Below are positions 27,077 through 35,137 of a DNA stretch of 64,000 bases, one piece after another (the first letter of the stretch is position 1; the number at the start of each line of letters is the position of its first letter). The notes below the pieces were generated by a model that was not told the origin of the DNA, ran no database searches, and saw only the letters and a program-made list of their open reading frames with translations. Position numbers and translations under genes: made by a program. The stretch spans positions 264,103 through 328,102 of the forward strand of contig NZ_JAUFPK010000007.1 in assembly GCF_030409225.1 (NCBI RefSeq), read 5' to 3'. Source of the DNA: Aquisalimonas lutea (GTDB lineage Bacteria > Pseudomonadota > Gammaproteobacteria > Nitrococcales > Aquisalimonadaceae).

Positions 27077-28669
27077 TTACATGCGATAGACAGGGGAAGG
27101 CCCTGTCTCCTGCGGGATGGCGGCGGTGAGCGCAAGGCACAGGCCGAGCACATCGCGGGTCTCGCCGGGCTCGATGATGCCGTCGTCCCACAAACGGGCT
27201 GTGGCGTAATACGGGTCGCTTTGCTCGGTGAACTGCCGCCGTGTCTCGTCGACGAGATCCTGCATTTCGTCATCCGAGGCGTCGCCGCGTTGCGAGCTCT
27301 TGCCCCGCAGCTCGGTGAGCACGGTCGTCGCGACATCCGGGCTCATGGTGGCAATGCGTGCATTCGGCCACGCGAACAGGAAATTGGGCTGGAAGCCGCG
27401 GCCGCACATGCCGTAGTTCCCCGCTCCGTAGGATCCGCCGATGATGACGGTCAGACGAGGAACACGGGCGTTGGACACGGCATAGACCAGCTTCGCGCTG
27501 TCCTTCGCAATCCCCGCCCGCTCTGCCTCCGTTCCGACCATGAACCCAGTGATGTTCTGCAGGAACAGAAGCGGAATGTTGCGCTGATTGCACAACTCGA
27601 TGAAGTGCGCCCCCTTGAGAGAGGACTCGGAGAAGAGCACGCCGTTGTTGGCCAAGATGCCGACCGGATGTCCGTGAATGCATGCCGTGCCGCAGACCAG
27701 GGTCTCACCCCATTCCGGCTTGAACTCCTGGAATGCACTGTCGTCCGCTAAGCGGAGGATGATCTCGCGCACGTCGTAGGGCGTCTGCGCGTTCTCCGGC
27801 ACGATGCCCGGAATCTCCGCGGGATCGAAGCGCGGTGGCGAACCGGCGCGCTCGGGGGGTGGTGCCCTGTCCAGCGCTCCGACGATGTCCCGCACCTTGG
27901 AGAGTGCCTGGGCTTCGGTATCGGCCAGGTAGTCGGATACGCCCGAGACACGGGTGTGCATCTCCGCTCCGCCGAGGGTCTCCGCGTCAACGTCTTCATT
28001 GATCGCGGCCTTGACGATGGATGGTCCACCGAGGTGAATGCGGGCGTTGCCACGGACCATGACCACCTCGTCCGACAGCGCCGGAATGTAGGCGCCACCG
28101 GCGGTGCACCCGCCGAAGACAGCGGATATCTGCGGAATGCCTCCGGCCGACATCTGGCACTGCTTGAAAAAGGCGGTTCCGAAGTGGTCCTTGTCGGGGA
28201 ACACCCGGTCCTGCTCGGGCAGGTACGCGCCTCCACAGTCGACGAGATAGATGCAGGGCAGGTCGTGCTGCTCAGCGATCTCCTGGGCGCGAAGATGCTT
28301 CTTGACGGTCTCGTGGAAGAAGCTGCCGCCCTTCACCGTGGCATCGTTGGCGATGATCATGCAGGGCAGGCCCTGGATGATGCCCACGCCGGTCACAATG
28401 CCGGCGGCGGGCACACCGTTGTCGTACATCATCCATGCGGCGAGCGGGCTGAACTCGAGGAACGGGCTCAGGGGGTCGAGAATCAGATCGATGCGCTCGC
28501 GCACCGGGGTCTTACCGCGCTCGCGGTGGCGGCGCATCATCGCCTCACCGCCGCCTCCGACAACCGCCTCGTGGCGCTCGCGCAATGTCTCCAGCAGGGC
28601 GTCGTACGCCTGGCGGTTCGCCTCGAATTGCGGCGAGTTTGTGTCGACCTGGCTTTCAAGTAGTGGCAT
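27077..28669 (-). CDS. Acyl-CoA carboxylase beta subunit (carboxyltransferase)
   Basis: 530 residues beginning MPLLESQVDTNSPQFEANRQ, the N-terminal style of methylcrotonyl-CoA carboxylase beta chains. Two crotonase-fold halves: the N-half has IANDATVKGGSFF, VDCGGAYLPEQ and FGGCTAGGAYIPALSDE; the C-half has FLQNITGFMVGTEAE, GGSYGAGNYGMCGR and PDVATTVL. The LPEQDRVFPD segment occurs in MCC-type rather than propionyl-CoA types. Second gene of the tetR operon. Confidence 0.93.
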   Translation of the reverse strand: MPLLESQVDTNSPQFEANRQAYDALLETLRERHEAVVGGGGEAMMRRHRERGKTPVRERIDLILDPLSPFLEFSPLAAWMMYDNGVPAAGIVTGVGIIQGLPCMIIANDATVKGGSFFHETVKKHLRAQEIAEQHDLPCIYLVDCGGAYLPEQDRVFPDKDHFGTAFFKQCQMSAGGIPQISAVFGGCTAGGAYIPALSDEVVMVRGNARIHLGGPSIVKAAINEDVDAETLGGAEMHTRVSGVSDYLADTEAQALSKVRDIVGALDRAPPPERAGSPPRFDPAEIPGIVPENAQTPYDVREIILRLADDSAFQEFKPEWGETLVCGTACIHGHPVGILANNGVLFSESSLKGAHFIELCNQRNIPLLFLQNITGFMVGTEAERAGIAKDSAKLVYAVSNARVPRLTVIIGGSYGAGNYGMCGRGFQPNFLFAWPNARIATMSPDVATTVLTELRGKSSQRGDASDDEMQDLVDETRRQFTEQSDPYYATARLWDDGIIEPGETRDVLGLCLALTAAIPQETGPSPVYRM

Positions 28670-28688
28670 GTCCGTGTGTCCTGACCGT

Positions 28689-29300
28689 CTATTGGTTACT
28701 TGTCATGATTCCCCGGAGAAACAGCTCCGCCATGTCATCGGCCATTTGCTGCAGACGGCCCGATTCGGGCGTCCCCCATTCCAGGGACGCATTCATCGCG
28801 CCGAGCATGAACGTCGAGATAAAGCGCCTGGAGACGTCGCCGCGCAGGCTGCCCTGGGAGACACACCGCCCCAGCAGGGCAATCCAGAGGTCTTCATAGG
28901 CGATGCGTATCGGCTTGTGCGCATTGCGCACGTGCTCAGGCACCTGCCCGTAAATGCGCACGTTCGCCGAGGAGTAGTCACCGAGCTCATGGAGAGCTGC
29001 CAGGTGAGCGCGCACGGCCGTGCGGACCAGCGTATGGCTGTCCGCATCGGGCGGCAGCTCGGCCGTGCTTCGCCACACTTCGTCGTGAACCCGCTGGACG
29101 CCCATGTTCAGTACCTCGGTGATGATCTCCTCCTTGGAGGCGAAGTGGTAATAGAGGCTGCCGGATTTCATGTTGCTCGCCGCCGCGATTCGCCGAAGGC
29201 TTGTCGCCGCGTACCCTTCCGTACGAAACAGCCTCGCCGCGCAATCAAGGATGATCCGCCTGGACGTTGCCTCCTTCTCCTGAACTCTGGGTTGATTCAT
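28689..29300 (-). CDS. TetR-family regulator of the acyl-CoA cluster
   Basis: 203 residues. The helix-turn-helix region is ARLFRTEGYAATSLRRIAAA, then SNMKSGSLYYHFASKEEI, the canonical TetR pattern. The C-terminal ligand domain has no recognised pocket; an acyl-CoA is the natural guess. It is the first gene of the carboxylase operon and starts 16 bp from an operator-like sequence (29316-29331) that recurs in front of the divergent binding-protein gene. It likely represses both transcripts until an acyl-CoA accumulates. Confidence 0.9.
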   Translation of the reverse strand: MNQPRVQEKEATSRRIILDCAARLFRTEGYAATSLRRIAAASNMKSGSLYYHFASKEEIITEVLNMGVQRVHDEVWRSTAELPPDADSHTLVRTAVRAHLAALHELGDYSSANVRIYGQVPEHVRNAHKPIRIAYEDLWIALLGRCVSQGSLRGDVSRRFISTFMLGAMNASLEWGTPESGRLQQMADDMAELFLRGIMTSNQ

Positions 29301-29315
29301 TGCTCTCGGCTCCTG

Positions 29316-29331
29316 CCTATCAAGTGTTAGG
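29316..29331. promoter_or_regulatory. Operator-like site 1 for the TetR regulator
   Basis: CCTATCAAGTGTTAGG, imperfect dyad CCTA-n-CA-nn-TG-n-TAGG, 16 bp upstream of the tetR start. 15 of 16 bases match the site at 29550-29565. Confidence 0.65.
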
Positions 29332-29511
29332 TTGTTTGCGGGCCCTTGTCAAGAAATTATACCCCGCGATCAGCCTCGATTGCTGCTCTTTTGCCGGTCG
29401 TTCGCCCGGTAGAAAAGTCTCCTGGCCAGGACGGGCTGATCCGTGTTGGGGCGCCCAATCGCTTTGTTCTGTATGGGTAGGGAGCATTTGCGGGTGCAAC
29501 ATTGATTGTGT

Positions 29512-29565
29512 TTGACAACCGTCACTCGTGTCGTACTCTTAGAAAATAACCTATCAAGCGTTAGG
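29512..29565 (+). promoter_or_regulatory. Promoter with overlapping operator-like site 2
   Basis: TTGACA (29512-29517), a 16-bp spacer, TACTCT (29534-29539), then CCTATCAAGCGTTAGG (29550-29565) covering the expected start of transcription. It drives the binding-protein gene at 29742 after an about 195-base leader. The operator resembles site 1 with one base changed, so the same TetR protein probably controls both directions. No gene is supported in 29566-29741. Confidence 0.65.
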
Positions 29566-29741
29566 CATTCTCTGAGGCATCTGATCGGTGCTGTGGGCAG
29601 ATGCTGCAACGCGAACGGCTCATGGGCGGTGGCGCATGAAAGCCGGGTCGGCCCTGTGCAGTTCGAGGCAAGCCTTGAGCGAGCGCGCACGAGGGCCGGC
29701 ACACAAGACGGGCGCAAACGCCCGATGGAGGAGTAAGCACA

Positions 29742-31067
29742 ATGCGACAAACGATGGTTCGAACGCTAAGCACAGTGGGGCTCGGGGCGATCCTCGGCAT
29801 GACCGGCCTCTTTGCAGCCCAGGCACAAGCGCAGGAACAGTATCTGCCAAGCCTCGTATACCGGACTGGTCCGTACGCGCCGGGCGGGATCGGTATCGCC
29901 GATGGCATCTCGGACTACATCACGCTGATTAACGAGCGCGATGGCGGGATCAACGGCGTGCGCATCGAGCTTGAAGAATGCGAGACGGGGTATGAGACCG
30001 ACCGCGGTGTCGAGTGCTATGAACGGCTCAAGGACCGCGGTAGCGGAGCAACCGTGGTGGCCCCGTGGTCCACGGGGATCGCCTACGCGCTGATCCCGAG
30101 GGCCCGGGAGGACGGCATCACGCTGCACACGCAGAACTACGGCCGTGCCGACGCCGCCTACGGGCCGGTGCTCGACTGGGTGTTCACCGTTCCTGGCACA
30201 TACTGGTCCAACACCACGGTGATGATGCAGTACATCGCCGACGAGGCGGGAGGCTGGGACAACCTCAGCGGCAAGACCATTGTCCACGCCTACCATGATT
30301 CGGCCTACGGGCGTGAACCGATCCCGCTGCTGCGCGACTACGCGGAGGAGTACGGCTTCAAGCTGGAAGAAATGGCCATTTCGCCCCCGGGGGTCGAACA
30401 GAGCTCCGTGTGGACGCAGATCCGCCGAATCCAGCCTGACTGGATCTCACTGTACGGATGGGGCGTCATGACGCCGACGGCGATCCGTACGGCTGCGTCC
30501 ATGGGCATCGACCGCGAGCGCATGATCGGGAGCATCTATTCCGGACAGGGCGACTCGGTCGAACCGGCCGGGGACGCGGCGAAGGGCTACAAGGCCGTCA
30601 ACATTCACGGCCCCGGCAGTGACTACGGCGTCTACGACGATCTCCAGGAGCATGTCTACGACGCCGGCCTGGCGGCAGGTGACGAGGATCGACACGGCAC
30701 CATCGCCTACAACCGCGGTCTCTTGAACGCTGCCTACATCGTCGAGGCTTGGCGTCAGGCGCAGGAGGAGTTCGGCGAAGGCGAGGTCATGAACCGGGAG
30801 CAAACGAACTGGGCCTGGAATCAGCTCACGATCACCGAGGAGCGCACCGCAGAACTCGGCATGGAAGGGCTGATGCCCCCGGTAAACGTCACCTGCCGTG
30901 ACCATGAGGGTGGCGGTCTTGCGCTGATCCAACAGTGGGATGGTGAGCAATGGAATGCCCTGACCGAATTCATGGAACCCGACCGGGACCGCGTCGAGCC
31001 GATGTACCGCGAATCCGCCGAGGCGTTCGCCGAGGACAACGGCATCCCGATCAAGGACTGCGACTGA
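29742..31067 (+). CDS. LivK-type ABC transporter substrate-binding protein
   Basis: 441 residues with a Sec signal peptide (TLSTVGLGAILGMTGLFAAQ...AQA, cleavage before QEQY). Periplasmic type I fold: GPYAPGGIGIADGISDYITL, INERDGGINGVRIELEECET, GYETDRGVECYERLKD, HDSAYGREPIPLLRDYAEEYG. This group binds branched-chain amino acids, amides or short carboxylates. No permease or ATPase genes accompany it, so they must lie elsewhere. GGAGGAG precedes the ATG. Co-directional with the acyl-CoA dehydrogenase gene. Confidence 0.9.
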   Translation: MRQTMVRTLSTVGLGAILGMTGLFAAQAQAQEQYLPSLVYRTGPYAPGGIGIADGISDYITLINERDGGINGVRIELEECETGYETDRGVECYERLKDRGSGATVVAPWSTGIAYALIPRAREDGITLHTQNYGRADAAYGPVLDWVFTVPGTYWSNTTVMMQYIADEAGGWDNLSGKTIVHAYHDSAYGREPIPLLRDYAEEYGFKLEEMAISPPGVEQSSVWTQIRRIQPDWISLYGWGVMTPTAIRTAASMGIDRERMIGSIYSGQGDSVEPAGDAAKGYKAVNIHGPGSDYGVYDDLQEHVYDAGLAAGDEDRHGTIAYNRGLLNAAYIVEAWRQAQEEFGEGEVMNREQTNWAWNQLTITEERTAELGMEGLMPPVNVTCRDHEGGGLALIQQWDGEQWNALTEFMEPDRDRVEPMYRESAEAFAEDNGIPIKDCD

Positions 31068-31165
31068 GTCCCTCTGCCGGCTGCACCGGGGGCGGCTGAC
31101 CGCCCCCGGTGCACCGTCGACAATCATCCTCGGCCCAAGGCCACGATATCCACGGAGCGCTACCA

Positions 31166-32314
31166 ATGAAGTCCATCCATTTCGCCGAGGAGCATGAGCA
31201 GCTCCGAACCCAAGTTGCCCGCTTTATCGACAAGGAGGTGCGTCCCGCGGCCCCTGCCTGGGAGGAGGAAGGCATGGTGCCCCGAGAAGTACTCCAAAGC
31301 ATGGGCGAGATGGGGCTGCTGGGGATTCGCTATCCCGATGCCTTCGGCGGTAGCAACGCGGGCCCGCTCAGCACAGTGGTGTTCGCGGAAGAGTGTGGCA
31401 AATCCGGGTTCGGCGGTTTCTCCGCGACCGTCCTGGTACACACCGACATGGCCTCCCCACACTTGGTGCACGCGGGTAACCGGGAGCAGCTCGACCGGTA
31501 TCTCGGCCCTATTATCCGCGGTGAGCAGATTACGGCGGTCGCCATCACGGAGCCCGATGCCGGCTCCGACGTTGCCGGGCTTCGCACACGCGCACGCCGC
31601 GAGGGCGACAGCTACGTGCTCAACGGCAGCAAGATGTTCATCACAAATGGCGTCCATGCGGACGTATACTTCGTTGCAGCCCGTACGAACCCCGAGGCCA
31701 AGGGGGCAAGTGGCATCTCGATGTTCATCGTCGAGAAGGATGCCCCCGGATTCAACGTTGGTCGTCAGCTCCAGAAGACGGGCTGGTTGTGTTCGGACAC
31801 GGCGGAGCTCGTGTTTGACGAGTGCCGGATCCCGGCGGAGAACCTCCTGGGCGAAGAGAACAAGGGGTTCTACTCGGTCATGCAGAACTTCCAGAATGAA
31901 CGCCTTGTCCTCGCCGCGATGGCCCTCGGTGAGTGCGAGCGCGGCCTGGAAGTTACATGGGACTACGTGCGGGGTCGCAAGGCGTTCGGTGGCGTGCTGT
32001 CCGACAAGCAAGGTATTCGCCAGCGCCTGGCCATGCTCGAGGCGCGGGTGAATGCCGCGCAGCAGTTTCTCTACCACGTTGGCTGGCTCATGGAGGAGGA
32101 CATCGAGTGCACGAAGGACGTGTCGATGCTCAAGGCACTTTGCGGTGAGTTGGTGAACGAGGTGATGTATACCTGCCAGCAGTTCCACGGCGGGATGGGC
32201 TACATCCAGGAGAGCGAGATCGAGCGCATGGTCCGTGACGCTCGGATTCACTCCATCGGCGGTGGTGCGACAGAGGTGATGCTGGAAGAGGTCGCGAAGC
32301 GCTCGCTCCAGTAG
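31166..32314 (+). CDS. Acyl-CoA dehydrogenase
   Basis: 382-residue FAD enzyme that desaturates acyl-CoA in the cytoplasm. It shows ITAVAITEPDAGSDVAGLRT (FAD/substrate loop), GSKMFITNG, FHGGMGYIQESEIERMVRDA near the C-terminus, and Glu-bearing GGATEVMLEE; length and order are standard. Starts at the ATG at 31166, 98 bp after the binding-protein gene. In the leucine-type scheme it would oxidise isovaleryl-CoA to 3-methylcrotonyl-CoA, the substrate of the carboxylase encoded on the other strand. Confidence 0.93.
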   Translation: MKSIHFAEEHEQLRTQVARFIDKEVRPAAPAWEEEGMVPREVLQSMGEMGLLGIRYPDAFGGSNAGPLSTVVFAEECGKSGFGGFSATVLVHTDMASPHLVHAGNREQLDRYLGPIIRGEQITAVAITEPDAGSDVAGLRTRARREGDSYVLNGSKMFITNGVHADVYFVAARTNPEAKGASGISMFIVEKDAPGFNVGRQLQKTGWLCSDTAELVFDECRIPAENLLGEENKGFYSVMQNFQNERLVLAAMALGECERGLEVTWDYVRGRKAFGGVLSDKQGIRQRLAMLEARVNAAQQFLYHVGWLMEEDIECTKDVSMLKALCGELVNEVMYTCQQFHGGMGYIQESEIERMVRDARIHSIGGGATEVMLEEVAKRSLQ

Positions 32315-32435
32315 CGTCCAGAACAATCCATGCCGTCAACATAGATCGGTTTCTTCTTCCTGGCGCCCGGCGACATGATGCGGGTTCAAAGATCCCTTCG
32401 GGTCGAGGCACGACGAGTTCGGTTTGTGCGCTGTA

Positions 32436-32464
32436 GAGCTACGGGGCTGTGCCCACCGTAGCTC
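32436..32464. terminator. Perfect-stem hairpin between convergent genes
   Basis: GAGCTACGG pairs perfectly with CCGTAGCTC around an 11-base loop. It lies between the acyl-CoA dehydrogenase and DUF4242 gene ends. No T-tract. Confidence 0.5.
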
Positions 32465-32479
32465 CATCGTCGGTTGCAG

Positions 32480-32755
32480 CTACTCTCCCGAGGAAGGATC
32501 GGTTACGGCCTTGATCCGGGAGATCCGGTTGGCGGGGACATCCAGGCAGCGGGCATGCTCGTGGATGATGTCTTCGTTGGCGGCAATGTAGACGCAGTAG
32601 ATCTTGTCATCGCAAATGTAGCTGTTGAGCCACTGCAGCTCCCTCGGGCCGAGCTCGTCGCGCACGGCATTGGATGCACGCGATGCCTCCCGGAGTTGTT
32701 CCGCGCTCATCTCGCCCGCCCCGGGGATCTCGCGTTCAATCACGTACTTCGGCAT
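32480..32755 (-). CDS. DUF4242 small protein
   Basis: 91 residues: MPKYVIEREIPGAGEMSAEQ, then LQWLNSYICDDKIYCVYIAA, then HEHARCLDVPANRISRIKAV. This matches the DUF4242 ferredoxin-like dimeric barrel family, often called nickel-binding but without a firm role. It diverges from a TetR gene across 81 bp containing two matching palindromes, so it is the likely target of that regulator. Confidence 0.82.
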   Translation of the reverse strand: MPKYVIEREIPGAGEMSAEQLREASRASNAVRDELGPRELQWLNSYICDDKIYCVYIAANEDIIHEHARCLDVPANRISRIKAVTDPSSGE

Positions 32756-32781
32756 GACTACCTCCCGTTTGCCTCAGTTGC

Positions 32782-32816
32782 ATACCGGTAGTATGTTGTA
32801 TAGATACTGACAGTAT
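32782..32816. promoter_or_regulatory. Paired 13-bp operators between DUF4242 and tetR
   Basis: ATACCGGTAGTAT (32782-32794) and ATACTGACAGTAT (32804-32816) share ATACYGRYAGTAT; their centres are 22 bp apart, two helical turns. The second is a perfect palindrome apart from its centre base. It is a typical target for two TetR dimers. Confidence 0.68.
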
Positions 32817-32836
32817 GTATGTCAAGGGGACGACGG

Positions 32837-33499
32837 ATGGTAACGGTTTCGAGAAAGGCAGAGCAGGGGCGAGTGACTCGCGATGCGCTCATCGTGGCGG
32901 CACGTAAGGAGTTCGCCAGACAGGGCTATGCCAATGCGTCCGTCGACGACATCGTGCGTCTGGCCGACGTCACCAAAGGCGCCTTCTACCACCACTTCGC
33001 GGGAAAGGAGGATTTGTTCCTGCGGGTGTTCGAAAACGTCAAGAAGGAACTCAGCCGCGGCGCGTTCATCACCCACGCCGAGCACGAGCCATTCTCAACG
33101 GACGACAGCCACGCGCTGCACCTGGAGCGCTTTACCGCGCAAACGAACGCGGAAGTCTGGGCTGAGCTAAGGTCACGCTGCCGGCGGTACATCGAGCTCC
33201 ACAGTGACGCTTCCATCCGTCAGATCGTGCTGGTTGATGCCCGCTGGGTCCTCTCCTGGGAAGATTGGCAGCGCGTCGAAAGCGAGTACGGGGTAACGCT
33301 GCTGCGCGCCGACCTCCGGCGCGCCATGCAGCGGGGCATCATCAGGCGCCTTCCTTTGGCAATGCTGGCCGCGGTCATCGCTGGCGCGCTCAATGAGGCC
33401 TGCTTGCTCGTTGCGAATGCGGCGAATTCAGATGAGGCGCTGGACGAGGCCATGAGCGCCATCGAGCCGATGCTCGACGGTCTACTCGTTGCCGAATAA
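32837..33499 (+). CDS. TetR-family regulator
   Basis: 220 residues from the ATG at 32837 (GGGGACGACGG upstream). The DNA-binding domain reads ARKEFARQGYANASVDDIVR, then LADVTKGAFYHHFAGKEDLF. The C-terminal domain resembles the TetR_C group seen in AcrR-like regulators; its ligand is unknown. It probably represses itself and the divergent DUF4242 gene through the two palindromes at 32782-32816. Confidence 0.9.
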   Translation: MVTVSRKAEQGRVTRDALIVAARKEFARQGYANASVDDIVRLADVTKGAFYHHFAGKEDLFLRVFENVKKELSRGAFITHAEHEPFSTDDSHALHLERFTAQTNAEVWAELRSRCRRYIELHSDASIRQIVLVDARWVLSWEDWQRVESEYGVTLLRADLRRAMQRGIIRRLPLAMLAAVIAGALNEACLLVANAANSDEALDEAMSAIEPMLDGLLVAE

Positions 33500-33649
33500 C
33501 CGACCCTCCGGATAGGCGCTTCCAATCCAAGTGCACCACCGCCTGCCCTTTGCTCCAATCGGCGGCATCGGTGGCATAGACGCTTGACTCGCACGGTCGA
33601 ACGGAGGTCTGGTGAGACCCGCAAACTGGAAATGGTCCGTTCGCGGGCG

Positions 33650-33910
33650 TGGCGTTGTTGCCGGGGCTTTTGCACCGCCCGCAACCTGGAGCCGAGCATG
33701 TCGAGGCGCGGCAACTGCTGGGACAATGCGGTCGCCGAGTCCTTCTTCTCCAGCCTGAAGAAAGAACGTGTCAAAAGGCGCATCTACAAAACCCGGGAGC
33801 TCGCCCGAGTGGATGTCTTCGACTACATCGAGGTCTTCTACAACCGAACCCGTCGCCACAGCCATCTCGGCGACGTCAGCCCCGAGGCCTTCGAGCGGGC
33901 CTCTCCGTGA
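33650..33910 (+). pseudogene. IS3-family transposase OrfB, C-terminal remnant
   Basis: The segment encodes LEPSMSRRGNCWDNAVAESF, then FSSLKKERVKRRIY, then VFDYIEVFYNRTRRHSHLGD, the final third of an IS3 OrfB integrase core including the last catalytic Glu region (AESFF). Upstream parts and OrfA are missing. Downstream, AACCGTCCATGGGAGTGGGGTAGAACC at about 33959-33985 has the look of an IS3 right end, and module A copy 2 starts a few bases later. Confidence 0.82.
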
Positions 33911-33989
33911 GGCACCGGAGTGCTCAAGATACTGGGGGAAGTCCAACGACTTAACGCAACCGTCCATGGGAGTGGGGTAGAACCCTTCC

Positions 33990-34240
33990 GAGATTCTGGC
34001 ATGCCGGCCACAAAAAACCCCGCCGAAGCGGGGCAAAGGATCTATGGAGGAGAAGATCTCCTTCGCTGTGACCGTAGATCCGCCAGTGCGTTCACCGAGG
34101 TCTCATGTACCCTCGCGCCCAGACTCGCCCATTCAGCCGGTCTAGCGTCTGAATTGCGCTCTCAGAGCGTGAGCTAAACACGGTTTGCTCTTATGTTGGC
34201 CCCGGCCCTCTCCTTACCGAGAGTCGGGGCATTTTCTTTT
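33990..34240. repeat. Noncoding module A, copy 2
   Basis: Near-duplicate of 8511-8757 from GAGATTCTGGCAT to GAGAGTCGGGGC. Keeps the minus-strand terminator (34012-34033), the 33-codon ORF frame (34044-34145) and the plus-strand stem GGCCCCGGCCCTC / GAGAGTCGGGGC (34199-34230). RNA B copy 2 follows directly, without the extra A' unit present at copy 1. Confidence 0.65.
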
Positions 34241-34297
34241 GGCCCATACGCGCCTTCCCGCCAGAACGACTCCGGCAGCAATGAGGTCGCCCACCGC

Positions 34298-34306
34298 TGC
34301 TATACT
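34298..34306 (+). promoter_or_regulatory. Extended -10 promoter of RNA B, copy 2
   Basis: TGCTATACT, identical with its flanks to 9018-9026. Confidence 0.58.
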
Positions 34307-34311
34307 TCCAC

Positions 34312-34427
34312 CCTGCACAACGTGCCCGTGCAGACCCGCTATCCACCCTCAGCGGGTTGGCAATCCCTCAGCGGTTGCCCTGTTGGCCTCGGCCTCTCTC
34401 ATCCCTGAGAGAACCGGGGCCTTTTCT
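34312..34427 (+). ncRNA. Predicted structured small RNA B, copy 2
   Basis: 116 nt. H1 is CTGCAC/GTGCAG (34313-34333), H2 is CCCGCT/AGCGGG (34335-34356, loop ATCCACCCTC), H3 is GGCAA/TTGCC (34359-34379). The terminator has an inner stem TCTCTC/GAGAGA, outer GGCC/GGCC and then TTTT. Relative to copy 1 the changes fall in the H2 loop, linkers and the inner terminator stem, which is still paired. Conservation of structure in two distant loci supports a functional RNA. Confidence 0.62.
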
Positions 34428-34440
34428 CGGGTGTGCCGAC

Positions 34441-34468
34441 GAAAATCCCCGGCCGAAGCCGGGGCTGT
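34441..34468 (-). terminator. Rho-independent terminator, minus strand
   Basis: On the minus strand CCCCGGC-TTCGG-CCGGGGATTTTC forms a strong stem followed by a short T-run. It would stop a transcript from about 34470-35000, where I could not identify a convincing gene (a 213-codon minus frame exists but has no recognisable domain). Confidence 0.55.
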
Positions 34469-35137
34469 GGTGTATCGCGATCGGGCCGTCAGTCTCGGAT
34501 TCGCAGTAGACTCGTCTGCCTTCTTTGCATGCTGTGCCGGCAGGCTCGCGGCCACGAACAACGCATGCTGGTCGACTCTATTATCTTTGGTATCCGCGCT
34601 CGCAGCCGCTTCTGACGTGACGAACTCACCGTGACCGGCGTCGCCAGAACGGCGATGCACTTCATTGGAGGGAAGCCAGCCGTTCGCGGTGCTCGACCTC
34701 CTATCCAGAGATTTTCCGTGTACGGTCTCGTCGCCTAGATGTGTCCGAGGTCGGTACAGTTTGGCGCAACACGAGACACGGTGGTGATCAGTTCGAGTAC
34801 TCAGTCGGTATCGACCCTCACCAGACGTCCAGCCATACGAGTCGAGCGTACGCTTCTTAGAGTCGTGCACGCGCCCGAGTGACGGGTCTTGGCCGCGGAG
34901 CGACCGCGTAGATATATCGAGCCCGACGCACCTTATCCGTGAGGGGGAGACCACCTCTGCTTTTCCCTGGGGTCCGGGACGCGTTCGCATTTACCAGGTT
35001 TGCTCAGTACGTACGTTCCAGGATCCCGAAAACTGCGACTCGGTTCGCTTTTTTCTCTGCGTGCCGCTGGTAGTTCTGCGCATACCGGCATCGAACCAAC
35101 CAACAACCACGCCGGCAAGAACAACGAGGGCAGGGCA
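34469..35137. other. Gap with no confident gene
   Basis: About 670 bp. Reading frames on both strands span parts of it, but none has a plausible start with a ribosome-binding site and a recognisable product. Composition is lower in GC than the operon that follows. The lipoprotein operon promoter must lie at its right end. Confidence 0.35.

Noticed and set aside
31160..32326. 388-codon minus-strand frame opposite acyl-CoA dehydrogenase
   Set aside because: Shadow; the plus strand has all family motifs.
34349..34990. 213-codon minus-strand frame
   Set aside because: It runs through the terminator and RNA B copy 2, has no good ribosome-binding site and no recognisable domain. A shorter gene in 34470-34990 cannot be excluded.
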